From contig JAZTYJ010000004.1 in assembly GCA_045636865.1 (NCBI GenBank), positions 179,660 through 243,659 of the forward strand: a stretch of 64,000 bases of DNA, read 5' to 3'. A program made the translations under genes and the position numbers. The stretch is from SIG480 sp045636865. Its GTDB lineage: Bacteria; Bacillota; Clostridia; Oscillospirales; JAAYXM01. Of the stretch, positions 27,755-35,188 are shown in pieces (the stretch's first letter is position 1; each line of letters begins with the position of its first letter). The notes below the pieces were generated by a model, which did not search any database, was not told the DNA's origin, and saw only the letters and a program-made list of their open reading frames with translations.

Positions 27755-28533
27755 GATATGCAACCCAATATGATATTTCACCGATGAAGAAGCTCTGGAC
27801 AGAGTGCTTTCCGAAGGATGTGGAATACGCAAAGTTCTTTTTTGAAAATATTTTCAAGCTCCCGTGTGCCCGCGTTTGCGAGGTGGAAGGGAAATGCGTG
27901 GCAATGATACACGTTTTTCCAAGGCTCATCGCATCGCCGTTTGGAGAGATGACGGCAAAATATATCTACGGTGTAGGCACAACAAAAGACTTCCGCGGAA
28001 GAGGGATTGCCGGCAGAATGCTTGAGGCTGAAGCGAAAGACTGTGATTTGCTTGTACTTATCCCGCAGGGGGAGAGCCTTTTTGAGTTTTATAAAAAATA
28101 CGGCTTTTCTGAAATTTGCGAGGTTTCAAAGAGTGAGGTTTTGCAAAAAGAAAAAGCACCTTTGAAAAAGGCAAATGAAGGTGACATTCCATACATCAAC
28201 GCGATTTATGAAAAATGCCTTGCCGATTATCTTTATGCAAAGCGCGACGAAAAAACATGGAAGCTTCTTATGGATGAGTATGAGTTTCTCGGCGGCGGAT
28301 TTATGGTATTTGACGGCGGTTACTGTGCATACTACAAAGAGGGCGACAATGTTTTTGTAACCGAATTTTTCTCGGAAAAGAGAGAGAATGTGCTCGGTGA
28401 GATATCGGACAGAATGAGCCTGACAACCAAGGGCAGCGGCACAAAGCTTGCGGTTATAAGACCGGTAAGTGATGCGGCACGGACGATTCTCAAAAAACAG
28501 AAGATGCGCTATATAAATCTTATGCACAACTGA
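27739..28533 (+). CDS. GNAT family N-acetyltransferase
   Basis: A 264-residue acetyltransferase. The acetyl-CoA motif is YIYGVGTTKDFRGRGIAGRM near 75-94, read as V-G-T and the R-G-x-G-I-A pyrophosphate loop. The C-terminal half resembles the Eis-like accessory region and is less conserved. It overlaps the preceding gene by 16 bases and precedes the DJ-1 gene by 13. Substrate unknown. Confidence 0.8.
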   Translation: MEEKIRYATQYDISPMKKLWTECFPKDVEYAKFFFENIFKLPCARVCEVEGKCVAMIHVFPRLIASPFGEMTAKYIYGVGTTKDFRGRGIAGRMLEAEAKDCDLLVLIPQGESLFEFYKKYGFSEICEVSKSEVLQKEKAPLKKANEGDIPYINAIYEKCLADYLYAKRDEKTWKLLMDEYEFLGGGFMVFDGGYCAYYKEGDNVFVTEFFSEKRENVLGEISDRMSLTTKGSGTKLAVIRPVSDAARTILKKQKMRYINLMHN

Positions 28534-28546
28534 AAGAGGAAAAGTT

Positions 28547-29086
28547 ATGGTTTATTTACTTCTTGAAAACGGATTTGAAATGTGTGAGGCATTTGCACCG
28601 GTTGATATCCTTCGCAGAGGTGGAGTGAATGTTTCCACAGTGGGAGTATCGGGCGAGTATGCAAAGTCATCTCACGGTGTATCGGTAAAGACCGATATTT
28701 CGCTTTCTGAAATTGATTTTTCCGATATGGAGATGCTCATAATCCCGGGCGGACAACCGGGTGTTGATAATCTGTGGGAAAATGAAGATGTGCGCGAGCT
28801 TATTATGAAGGTGGCGGAGAGAAAAATCAGAATCTCCGCAATCTGTGCCGCACCGATGATTCTCTCCCGCCTTGGTATACTTGACGGCAAAAAGTGTGTT
28901 TGCTATCCGTCGTGCTCGGGTGAGATGCCCGATACCTTTGTTGAAAATACAGGGGTCATCGAAGATGCCGAGATAATAACGGGGCGCGCGGCAGGAGATG
29001 CATATGACTTCGCGTTTAAAATTCTTACAAAACTTCGCGGAGAAGAGGTAGCAAAGAAGGTTTCGGATGCGATCTGCTATGAATAA
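28547..29086 (+). CDS. DJ-1/PfpI family protein
   Basis: Class I glutamine amidotransferase-like protein of the DJ-1/ThiJ/PfpI group, 179 residues. The nucleophile elbow is SAICAAPM with Cys100. The conserved glutamate lies early in the chain (ENGFEMCEA, about 13-16), and the PGGQPGVDNL segment is near 68. Roles in this family range from protein or aldehyde deglycation to stress chaperoning; none can be assigned here. Its end overlaps the start of the 5-FCL gene by 8 bases. Confidence 0.85.
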   Translation: MVYLLLENGFEMCEAFAPVDILRRGGVNVSTVGVSGEYAKSSHGVSVKTDISLSEIDFSDMEMLIIPGGQPGVDNLWENEDVRELIMKVAERKIRISAICAAPMILSRLGILDGKKCVCYPSCSGEMPDTFVENTGVIEDAEIITGRAAGDAYDFAFKILTKLRGEEVAKKVSDAICYE

Positions 29087-29633
29087 GGGAGAATTTCGAA
29101 AGCTCATAAAGGAGCAGGATGCCGCACTTTCGGAAAGTGAAAAATTTGCGACCGATAAAAAGATTTTTCAAAATCTTTTATTGCTCGATATATTAAAATG
29201 CAAAACTGTTTTCACCTATATCTCATTCGGAAAAGAAGTTGAAACGAAAGATATTATAAAACTTCTGCTTGAGAGCGGAAAAAGAGTTTGTGTTCCCATA
29301 TGTCGCGGAAACGGTCTTATGGAGGCAAAGCAGATTTTTTCAGAGGATGAGCTGATACGCGGTATGTACGGTATATATGAACCACCGGAGAGTGCGCCGA
29401 CGGTAAAACCTTCGGAGCTTGAGCTTATCATAGCACCGGGACTTGCCTTCGGGGAGGATTGCACGCGCCTGGGTCGCGGTGCCGGCTATTACGACCGCTT
29501 TATTGAAAAAGCAGAGAACGCAAAGGTAATTGCGCTTTGCAGAGAGAAAAATGTTTTCGAAACCGTTCCGTGCGATGCACACGACAGGGCGGTTGATATG
29601 GTAGTTACCGAAAAGAGAATCATAAAGAAATGA
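29079..29633 (+). CDS. 5-formyltetrahydrofolate cyclo-ligase
   Basis: Converts 5-formyl-THF to 5,10-methenyl-THF with ATP, returning stored folate to one-carbon metabolism. The signature GLAFGEDCTRLGRGAGYYDRF at about 127-147 contains the nucleotide loop GRGAGYYD. Arginine/lysine-rich N-terminal positions (KGEFRKLIKEQ) match the family start. I choose the ATG at 29079 (MNKGEF); an in-frame ATG at 29067 would extend it by four residues. Length 184. Confidence 0.92.
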   Translation: MNKGEFRKLIKEQDAALSESEKFATDKKIFQNLLLLDILKCKTVFTYISFGKEVETKDIIKLLLESGKRVCVPICRGNGLMEAKQIFSEDELIRGMYGIYEPPESAPTVKPSELELIIAPGLAFGEDCTRLGRGAGYYDRFIEKAENAKVIALCREKNVFETVPCDAHDRAVDMVVTEKRIIKK

Positions 29634-29643
29634 GGGATTTGTT

Positions 29644-30687
29644 GTGGAAAGAAAAAGACGCAGAAAAAAGAAAAACCCTATGGGGTATATCTACATAGCG
29701 GTAGTTCTCGGAATTTCAATGCTCCTTTCGTCCTGGATAATAACTTCCGTAAACGAAGTTCTTGCCCTTGCGAGACCTGATTATGAAGCAATTGTAGAGA
29801 TTCCTGAGGATGCAAGCCGCGGAGATGTTGCAAAGATTCTCAAGAAGAACGACATTATTGAACACAAGACGCTCTTTAAGGTTTTTGCATTCTTCACAAA
29901 ACGCGGTGCGGAGTTTCCTGCAGGAGAGTATAAGTTAAACTCAAATATGGACTATCGCGCAATGCTTCGCCGTCTTACGAGCAAGAAAGCAATTCTCAAC
30001 ACGGTCAAGGTTACAATCCCCGAAGGTTATGAAACAAGCCAGATCGTAAAATTGCTTGAGGATAAGGGTGTTTGCGATGCGGATGCGCTTTCTGATGCGA
30101 TTGCAAATTCCGATTTTGACTACGACTTTCTCGACGGATTGCCGCTTGGCAAGACCAACCGCCTTGAAGGTTACCTGTTCCCTGACACATATGAGTTTTA
30201 CAAAAACGATCTTCCCGAGCGTGTCATAAAGAAATTCCTTGATAACTTCTCGATAAGATATACGGGTGAAATGGAAGAGAGAGCAAGAGAACTCGGTTTT
30301 ACAACTCACGAGCTTATCACGCTTGCCTCAATCGTTGAGCGCGAGGCAACTGCAAAGGACAGGGAAAATATCTCGTCCGTATTCCACAACCGCCTCAAGG
30401 ATAAGTCGTATCCGTATCTTGAATCCTGTGCAACCGTTCAGTATGTTCTCGGTGAGCGCAAGAAGGTCTTGAGCATTGCGGATACGAAGATTGACAATAA
30501 GTACAATACCTACAGATACAAGGGCTTGCCGCCCGGACCGATAGCAAACCCCGGTCTTGACGCAATAGAGGCAACGCTCTATCCGAACAACACAGATTAT
30601 TTATTCTTTGCATTGCAGGAGGACGGTACTCACAAGTTTTCAAAGACTTATGAAGAGCATTTGAAAACTCCGAAGATTAATCCGTGA
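29644..30687 (+). CDS. mltG: Endolytic murein transglycosylase MltG
   Basis: Membrane-anchored lytic transglycosylase that cuts nascent peptidoglycan glycan strands. A basic N-terminus (ERKRRRKKKN) precedes one membrane helix at about 12-36. A LysM-like region comes next, followed by the YceG domain with the catalytic glutamate in ASIVEREA near 233-240 and the PYNTYRYKGLPPGPI-type motif near 284-298. At 347 residues it is typical. The start is a GTG. In Bacillus the orthologue also precedes U32 genes, as here. Confidence 0.92.
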   Translation: MERKRRRKKKNPMGYIYIAVVLGISMLLSSWIITSVNEVLALARPDYEAIVEIPEDASRGDVAKILKKNDIIEHKTLFKVFAFFTKRGAEFPAGEYKLNSNMDYRAMLRRLTSKKAILNTVKVTIPEGYETSQIVKLLEDKGVCDADALSDAIANSDFDYDFLDGLPLGKTNRLEGYLFPDTYEFYKNDLPERVIKKFLDNFSIRYTGEMEERARELGFTTHELITLASIVEREATAKDRENISSVFHNRLKDKSYPYLESCATVQYVLGERKKVLSIADTKIDNKYNTYRYKGLPPGPIANPGLDAIEATLYPNNTDYLFFALQEDGTHKFSKTYEEHLKTPKINP

Positions 30688-30689
30688 TT

Positions 30690-31931
30690 ATGAACATGAA
30701 AAAACCTGAAATACTTTCCCCGGCAGGGGATATGGAAAAGTTAAAATCCGCAATTTTGTACGGAGCAGATGCCGTCTATCTCGCAGGCGAGATGTTCGGC
30801 ATGAGAACTGCCTCGCAGAATTTTACGGAAGAAGAAATTCGCGAGGGTGTAAAGCTTGCGCATCAGAGTGGTGCGAAGGTTTATGTAACGTGCAATACGC
30901 TTATGCGGAATCACGATATGGTGCTCCTTCCTGCATATCTTGAGATGCTTGACGATGCGGGGGTTGACGGCGTCATCGTTGCAGACCTCGGCTGTATGAG
31001 AGCTGCGCAAAAGCATGCACCGCACGCCGAGATACATATAAGCACGCAGGCTAGCGTTTTAAATTCCGAGGCGGCAAATGCATGGTATGAGCTCGGTGCA
31101 AACAGAATTTGCCTTGCGCGTGAAACAAGTCTTTCTGAAATCTGCGAAATAATCGAAAAGAAAAACAAAAATCTTGAAATTGAAACATTCGTTCACGGGG
31201 CTATGTGTATGGCATATTCCGGCAGATGTATGATATCGGATTATCTTGCAGGAAGGTCGTCAAATCGCGGAAACTGCGCTCAACCGTGCCGTTGGACGTA
31301 TCATCTCGTTGAGCAGAAGCGTCCGGGCGAATATTTTCCGGTAGTTGAGGATGAACACGGCACACACATATTCAATTCAAAGGATATGAATATGGTGTCT
31401 TACATTCCCGAGCTTATGGCGGCAGGAATCGACAGCTTCAAGATAGAGGGCAGAGTGAAGTCGTCATACTATGCGGCGGCGATTACGAATGCATACCGCC
31501 TTGCTGTTGACGAGTATGTCAAAAATCCCGAAACGTGGCAGAGAGACGGCTTCTGGCTTGATGAGGTAAACAAAGTCAGCCACAGGGTTTACTGCACGGG
31601 CTTCTATTTCGGTGAGGAGAGAATCCAATGCGTAGACACGTCTGAATATGTCCGCACTTACGATGTTGTTGCATCTGTTGTTGAGTGTGATGACGACGGA
31701 AATGCCATCCTTGAGCAGAAAAACAAATTCAGCATAAACACAGAGTATGAGCTTATGCAGCCGAAAGAACAGCCGTATAAAGTCACTTTTGATAAAATGA
31801 TAACCGTTGATGGAAATGAAGAAATCGAATCGGCACGTCAGGCAAAAATCAGAGTGAGGGTAAAGCTTCCGAAAAAAGCTCCGGAGGGTGCGTTTATAAG
31901 ATGTGAAGGGAGCCGCTTCAATGCTTCGTAA
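30690..31931 (+). CDS. Peptidase U32 family protein (TrhP/YrrO-like)
   Basis: Iron-sulfur protein of the U32 family. Members near mltG (YrrN/YrrO, E. coli TrhP) are needed for prephenate-dependent 5-hydroxylation of U34 in tRNAs rather than proteolysis. The 413 residues show an N-terminal TIM barrel (ILSPAGDMEKL, DAVYLAGEMFG). The four-cysteine region is at about 169-199: FVHGAMCMAYSGRC, then SNRGNCAQPCRW. FKIEGRVKS follows near 253. The best start is ATG 30690 or 30696. It overlaps mltG closely, and RluA starts 11 bases before its end. Confidence 0.88.
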   Translation: MNMKKPEILSPAGDMEKLKSAILYGADAVYLAGEMFGMRTASQNFTEEEIREGVKLAHQSGAKVYVTCNTLMRNHDMVLLPAYLEMLDDAGVDGVIVADLGCMRAAQKHAPHAEIHISTQASVLNSEAANAWYELGANRICLARETSLSEICEIIEKKNKNLEIETFVHGAMCMAYSGRCMISDYLAGRSSNRGNCAQPCRWTYHLVEQKRPGEYFPVVEDEHGTHIFNSKDMNMVSYIPELMAAGIDSFKIEGRVKSSYYAAAITNAYRLAVDEYVKNPETWQRDGFWLDEVNKVSHRVYCTGFYFGEERIQCVDTSEYVRTYDVVASVVECDDDGNAILEQKNKFSINTEYELMQPKEQPYKVTFDKMITVDGNEEIESARQAKIRVRVKLPKKAPEGAFIRCEGSRFNAS

Positions 31932-32817
31932 GCTCTTTCACACGGTTGACGCGAGTGAAGACGGAAAGCAGATAGGCGAAATTCTCAAAAGGCGCTTTCA
32001 GATAGCAACAAAGCTTTTAAACCGTATAAAGAAAATTGAAAACGGACTTCTTTTAAACGGCAGGAGTGTTTATACGATTGACATAGCGCACGAGGGCGAT
32101 AAGATTGAAGTTATCCTCGAGGCGGAAGAAAGAGCATCCGACGGTGTTGTCGCAACCGAGGGTGAGCTTGATATTCTTTATGAAAACGAGGATGTCCTCA
32201 TAGTCAACAAGCCTTCCGATATTGCCGTGCATCCGTCTCACGGACACTTTTCAACATCTCTCGGCAACATCGTTATGTGGTACTATAAGAGTCAGGGTGA
32301 GAGCTTCGTTTTTCGTCCGATAAACAGGCTCGATCGTGGTGTTTCCGGCGTTATGGCGGTTGCAAAAAATGCATATACCCACACCTTTGCGTCAAGGCTT
32401 TTGCACAGCGGCAGTTTTTATCGGGAGTATCTTGCGGTTGTTGAAGGGATATTCGATAAAAAGTCGGGCGAGGTTGAAGCTCCGATAGGACGTCGCGACG
32501 GTTCAGTGATTGAACGCGAGGTCAGGCAAGACGGCGACTATGCAAAAACTCTGTATGAGGTGCTTGAGGAAAAAGGTGGAAAAAGTCTCGTAAAGGTTTT
32601 GCCGCTTACAGGGCGCACGCATCAGATCCGCGTTCATATGGCGCACCTCGGGCATCCGCTTTTGGGGGATTTCCTCTACGGCAAAGAGCATCCGTCTCTT
32701 TCGGGAAGATGTGCGCTTCATTCACACAGGCTTCATATGGAGCTTCCGTTTGCACAAGGCGAGATAGATATATCGGCACCGCTGCCGAAAGAACTTTGCG
32801 ATATTTTTTACAAGTAG
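31921..32817 (+). CDS. RluA/RluD family RNA pseudouridine synthase
   Basis: Isomerises uridines to pseudouridine in rRNA or tRNA. An S4-like N-terminal domain (about 10-75) precedes the catalytic domain, where NRLDRGVSGVM near 137-147 carries the catalytic aspartate. The later motif GRTHQIRVHMAHLGHPLLGD is near 232-251. Length 298. I start at the ATG at 31921 because AAGGGAG lies 8 bases upstream; it overlaps the U32 gene by 11 bases. Target position is unknown. Confidence 0.92.
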   Translation: MLRKLFHTVDASEDGKQIGEILKRRFQIATKLLNRIKKIENGLLLNGRSVYTIDIAHEGDKIEVILEAEERASDGVVATEGELDILYENEDVLIVNKPSDIAVHPSHGHFSTSLGNIVMWYYKSQGESFVFRPINRLDRGVSGVMAVAKNAYTHTFASRLLHSGSFYREYLAVVEGIFDKKSGEVEAPIGRRDGSVIEREVRQDGDYAKTLYEVLEEKGGKSLVKVLPLTGRTHQIRVHMAHLGHPLLGDFLYGKEHPSLSGRCALHSHRLHMELPFAQGEIDISAPLPKELCDIFYK

Positions 32818-32832
32818 AACGATGAAATATAA

Positions 32833-32871
32833 CTCCACGCCCTCTCTACCGACGGTAGAGAGGGCGTGGAG
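32833..32871. repeat. Perfect 18-bp inverted repeat (possible terminator)
   Basis: Left arm 32833-32850 (CTCCACGCCCTCTCTACC) and right arm 32854-32871 are perfect reverse complements separated by GAC. It is GC-richer than its surroundings and is followed by TCTTTCTATTTTC rather than a clean T-run. It probably ends the long operon, but its length and perfection are unusual here. Confidence 0.8.
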
Positions 32872-32922
32872 TCTTTCTATTTTCATTCTTTCGGGGATAT
32901 AGCACGAAAATCAGGGAGTAGG

Positions 32923-32951
32923 TTGAGAAGTAAAATTGGGTAAAATATAAT
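32923..32951 (+). promoter_or_regulatory. Promoter of degV
   Basis: TTGAGA (32923-32928), 17 bp, TATAAT (32946-32951), about 29 bp before the start codon. Confidence 0.72.
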
Positions 32952-32979
32952 ATAGCATATAACACCCAAGGAGGAAAAT

Positions 32980-33828
32980 ATGAAGAGGTTTAAGATAGTC
33001 GCAGATTCATCATCGGATATATTGGAGCTTTGCGACGCGGATTTTTCGATTGTTCCGCTTAAGATAATAACAGAAGAGCGAGAGTTTGTTGACGATGAAA
33101 CACTCGATATCAGAGAGATGGTCGAGTTTATGGCAAGCTACAGAAAACGGTCGTCAACGGCGTGCCCGAGTCCGCAGGACTTTCTCGCGGCATTCGGAGA
33201 TGCAGAGGAAATTCTGTGTGTGACGATGACGAGTGCACTTTCCGCGTGCCATAATTCTGCACTTATAGCTAAAAAGTTTTATGAGGACAAATACCCCGAC
33301 CGCAAGGTATACGTTCTCGATTCTCTCTCAACAGGTCCCGAAATGAAGCTTGCGATGGAGCGTGCGGTGTTGCTTAAGCGCGATGGCATGAGCTTTGATG
33401 AAATCTGCGCGGACCTTGAAGACCACCTTAAAACAACTGCGCTGTTTTTTCTTTTAAAGTCGATGAACAATCTTGCAAACAACGGAAGGGTGAGCAGGCT
33501 TGTAGCAAAGACGGCAGGGATTTTAGGCATCCGCCTGCTTGGTAAGGCGAGCGAAAAGGGCGTTATTGAGATGGTCGATAAATGCAGAGGGCAGAAGGCG
33601 ATAATCTCCTGTGTCTTTGAAAATATGGAAAGAGAGGGATATCGCGGCGGTGAGGTCAAAATAACTCATTGTCTCAATGAAGAAGACGCAGAAGATTTAA
33701 AAAAGCATATTCTTAAGAAGTATGAAAAAGCAAAAATTGAAGTGTATCCGATGAAGGGGCTTTGCGGATTTTATGCAGAGCTCGGAGGTCTCATCATCGG
33801 ATTTGAAAAAGAGTCTTATTTTATATAA
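32980..33828 (+). CDS. DegV family fatty-acid-binding protein
   Basis: Member of the DegV/FakB fold, which binds a fatty acid and in FakB presents it to a fatty acid kinase. The 282 residues begin KIVADSSSDI, with the N-terminal sheet. MTSALSACHNSA is near 86-97 and contains the Thr/Ser residues that contact the lipid carboxylate, and VLDSLSTGPEM follows near 112. No FakA partner gene is in view. It has AAGGAGG upstream, is monocistronic, and its end forms part of a terminator. Confidence 0.88.
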   Translation: MKRFKIVADSSSDILELCDADFSIVPLKIITEEREFVDDETLDIREMVEFMASYRKRSSTACPSPQDFLAAFGDAEEILCVTMTSALSACHNSALIAKKFYEDKYPDRKVYVLDSLSTGPEMKLAMERAVLLKRDGMSFDEICADLEDHLKTTALFFLLKSMNNLANNGRVSRLVAKTAGILGIRLLGKASEKGVIEMVDKCRGQKAIISCVFENMEREGYRGGEVKITHCLNEEDAEDLKKHILKKYEKAKIEVYPMKGLCGFYAELGGLIIGFEKESYFI

Positions 33829-33840
33829 GGCTCTTTTTTT
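33806..33840. terminator. Bidirectional terminator between degV and pnuC
   Basis: AAAAAGAGTCTTAT pairs with ATAAGGCTCTTTTT (one G-T wobble) around a short loop and overlaps the degV stop codon. T-runs on both strands let it end degV and the convergent pnuC gene. Confidence 0.8.
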
Positions 33841-34525
33841 ATGCATTTTGTTTTTTCATCATTCTTTTCCAGTTAATGTATCCGTAAAGATCGTTGAACA
33901 GGAACATAACAAAACAGAAAATCATTGGGATATAGGAAATGTCTGCAATACTTGCGAGTATCCACAAAACAATGAGAACAATGTCGTTTGCCGAATATGC
34001 AAGCGCATAATACGGACTCCGCAGATATGTGAGACTTGCGGCAAAAAAGCTTGTTGCGATAGACACCGTACTTAAAATAAGATTTGCGGTATTGAGCCAC
34101 TTAAGGATAAAGTAAAATATAAAGGTAACAATAAGAGAAAGGATTGCAACGATAGCAAGTTGTTTTCCTGAGACTTTACTTACTTCAACCTCCATCGTTT
34201 TCTCATATGGATGCTTATACCACTGAATTGTTGCAGAAATGGCCATGGGAGCAGACATAAAGAGGTATGTTATCATTTCGCCGTAATATGAAAAATAAAA
34301 GGATATAATGCCGTAAAAGATGGAAAAAATAACAGTGAGAACCTGACCGAGAACGAATCCTTTGGCAATGAATATCAGGGCTGTAACGCCGATGAGAGAA
34401 GCAGACAGCGAAAGGAGATCTTTGTCAGGTGTAAGCAGGAATGAAAGAGTTACTACGACAACGGAAGATATCCAGAGCCACAGTTCAAATTTATTCAGCT
34501 GTTTGAAGTTTTTTAAGAAATTCAT
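33839..34525 (-). CDS. pnuC: PnuC-type nicotinamide riboside transporter
   Basis: Integral membrane transporter importing NAD precursors, usually nicotinamide riboside. The 228 residues have seven to eight hydrophobic helices. The PnuC-type stretch IFYGIISFYFSYYGEMITYLF lies near 65-85 (listed by its ends), then the aromatic ATIQWYKHPYE near 95. The C-terminus ends NDLYGYINWKRM. I start it at the ATG at 34525, which has GGAGG 7 bases upstream. The leader between this gene and the tRNA holds competing hairpins. With pncB at 60982 it suggests NAD salvage. Confidence 0.85.
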   Translation of the reverse strand: MNFLKNFKQLNKFELWLWISSVVVVTLSFLLTPDKDLLSLSASLIGVTALIFIAKGFVLGQVLTVIFSIFYGIISFYFSYYGEMITYLFMSAPMAISATIQWYKHPYEKTMEVEVSKVSGKQLAIVAILSLIVTFIFYFILKWLNTANLILSTVSIATSFFAASLTYLRSPYYALAYSANDIVLIVLWILASIADISYIPMIFCFVMFLFNDLYGYINWKRMMKKQNA

Positions 34526-34544
34526 ACGGTCCTCCGAAAAGTTT

Positions 34545-34610
34545 AAAAAGCATTCACGATACATATCTTCAAAGACCTAACGATATGCATGGTGAATGCT
34601 TCTTGCATTC
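34545..34610 (-). promoter_or_regulatory. Candidate attenuator in the pnuC leader
   Basis: Read on the minus strand, a 9+9 bp hairpin pairs 34600-34582 with 34567-34549 (AGCATTCAC with GTGAATGCT, one C-C mismatch, then ATGCATATC with GATATGTAT) and is followed by five Ts. An earlier hairpin GAATGC-AAGAA-GCATTC (34610-34594) uses the same 5' arm, so the two are mutually exclusive. The layout resembles a terminator/antiterminator switch; I do not recognise a known riboswitch consensus. Confidence 0.5.
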
Positions 34611-34630
34611 TCTACCCGGTGGCAGATGTT

Positions 34631-34661
34631 AAAAACAAACCCTCAGAAAAATCTGAGGGTT
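34631..34661 (-). terminator. Terminator of tRNA-Pro
   Basis: Ten-bp stem AACCCTCAGA with TCTGAGGGTT (34638-34661) and, on the minus strand, a T-rich tail. It begins just after the CCA end of the tRNA. Confidence 0.85.
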
Positions 34662-34662
34662 T

Positions 34663-34739
34663 TGGTCGGGTTGACAGGATTCGAACCTGCGGCCTCTGCG
34701 TCCCGAACGCAGCGCTCTACCAAGCTGAGCCACAACCCG
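34663..34739 (-). tRNA. tRNA-Pro (anticodon CGG)
   Basis: A complete 77-base cloverleaf including encoded CCA. The acceptor arms are CGGGTTG and CAACCCG with discriminator A. The anticodon arm is CTGCG-TTCGGGA-CGCAG, giving anticodon CGG (codon CCG). The T arm contains GGTTCGAATCC and the D arm GGCTCAGCTTGGTAGAGC. It is transcribed leftward from a consensus promoter at 34755-34783. Confidence 0.95.
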
Positions 34740-34754
34740 AAATCGAACTATTTA

Positions 34755-34783
34755 ATTATACGGATTATAATGCTTTTTGTCAA
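34755..34783 (-). promoter_or_regulatory. Promoter of tRNA-Pro
   Basis: On the minus strand TTGACA (34783-34778), 17 bp, TATAAT (34760-34755): a perfect consensus match, as expected for a tRNA gene. Confidence 0.85.
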
Positions 34784-34933
34784 GCGTTTTTAAAAAATAT
34801 TTTTCAAAAAATGAAGAAAAACAAGAAGATAATAATTTCGGACAGTTTTTGCCATACAGAAATTTCAACTTATATAAAATTTTAAACCGAGCAAAATACT
34901 ATTGAAGTCAAATTTCGAGGAGGTGAATTTGAA

Positions 34934-35116
34934 ATGGCAATCGTTCCGAATGCACAGGAAGCTCTTGATAAGTTCAAGATGGAGGCTGCATCTGAAGTAG
35001 GTGTTAACCTCAAGCAGGGCTACAACGGTGATCTTACTTCACGTCAGGCAGGCTCTATCGGCGGTCAGATGGTTAAGAAGATGATCATGTCATATGAGCA
35101 GAATTTGAGCAAGTAA
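34934..35116 (+). CDS. Alpha/beta-type small acid-soluble spore protein
   Basis: DNA-binding protein that coats and protects spore DNA and is degraded by the GPR protease at germination. The 60 residues hold both family signatures: KMEAASEVGV near 15-24, covering the GPR-cleavage region, and GDLTSRQAGSIGGQMVKKMI near 32-51. A strong GAGGAGGTGA precedes the ATG. A forespore sigma-G promoter would be expected upstream; I see only AT-rich sequence with no convincing match. Confidence 0.96.
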   Translation: MAIVPNAQEALDKFKMEAASEVGVNLKQGYNGDLTSRQAGSIGGQMVKKMIMSYEQNLSK

Positions 35117-35139
35117 CGTATATCAATAAGATATAAAAG

Positions 35140-35182
35140 AGACTGTTGCATTTTGATTTGAAAAATCAATTTGCAACAGTCT
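35140..35182. terminator. Terminator after the spore protein gene
   Basis: AGACTGTTGCA (35140-35150) pairs with TGCAACAGTCT (35172-35182), extended by an inner TTTTGATTT/AAATCAATT helix. It lies between the convergent spore protein and O-antigen ligase genes. Confidence 0.75.
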
Positions 35183-35188
35183 TAATCT

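Noticed and set aside
34545..34625. Naming the pnuC leader as a known NAD riboswitch
   Set aside because: I could not match it to a consensus I know. Only the competing hairpins are directly visible, so it is reported as a candidate.
34589..34885. Open frames on the plus strand opposite the tRNA, with a GLTGFEPAASASRTQRS-type peptide
   Set aside because: This peptide is the well-known false translation of the antisense strand of a tRNA-Pro gene. No ribosome site or conserved protein is involved.
34845..34933. Sigma-G promoter for the spore protein gene
   Set aside because: The AT-rich upstream region has partial matches only (for example CCATA near 34852) and no convincing pair of boxes at the right spacing.
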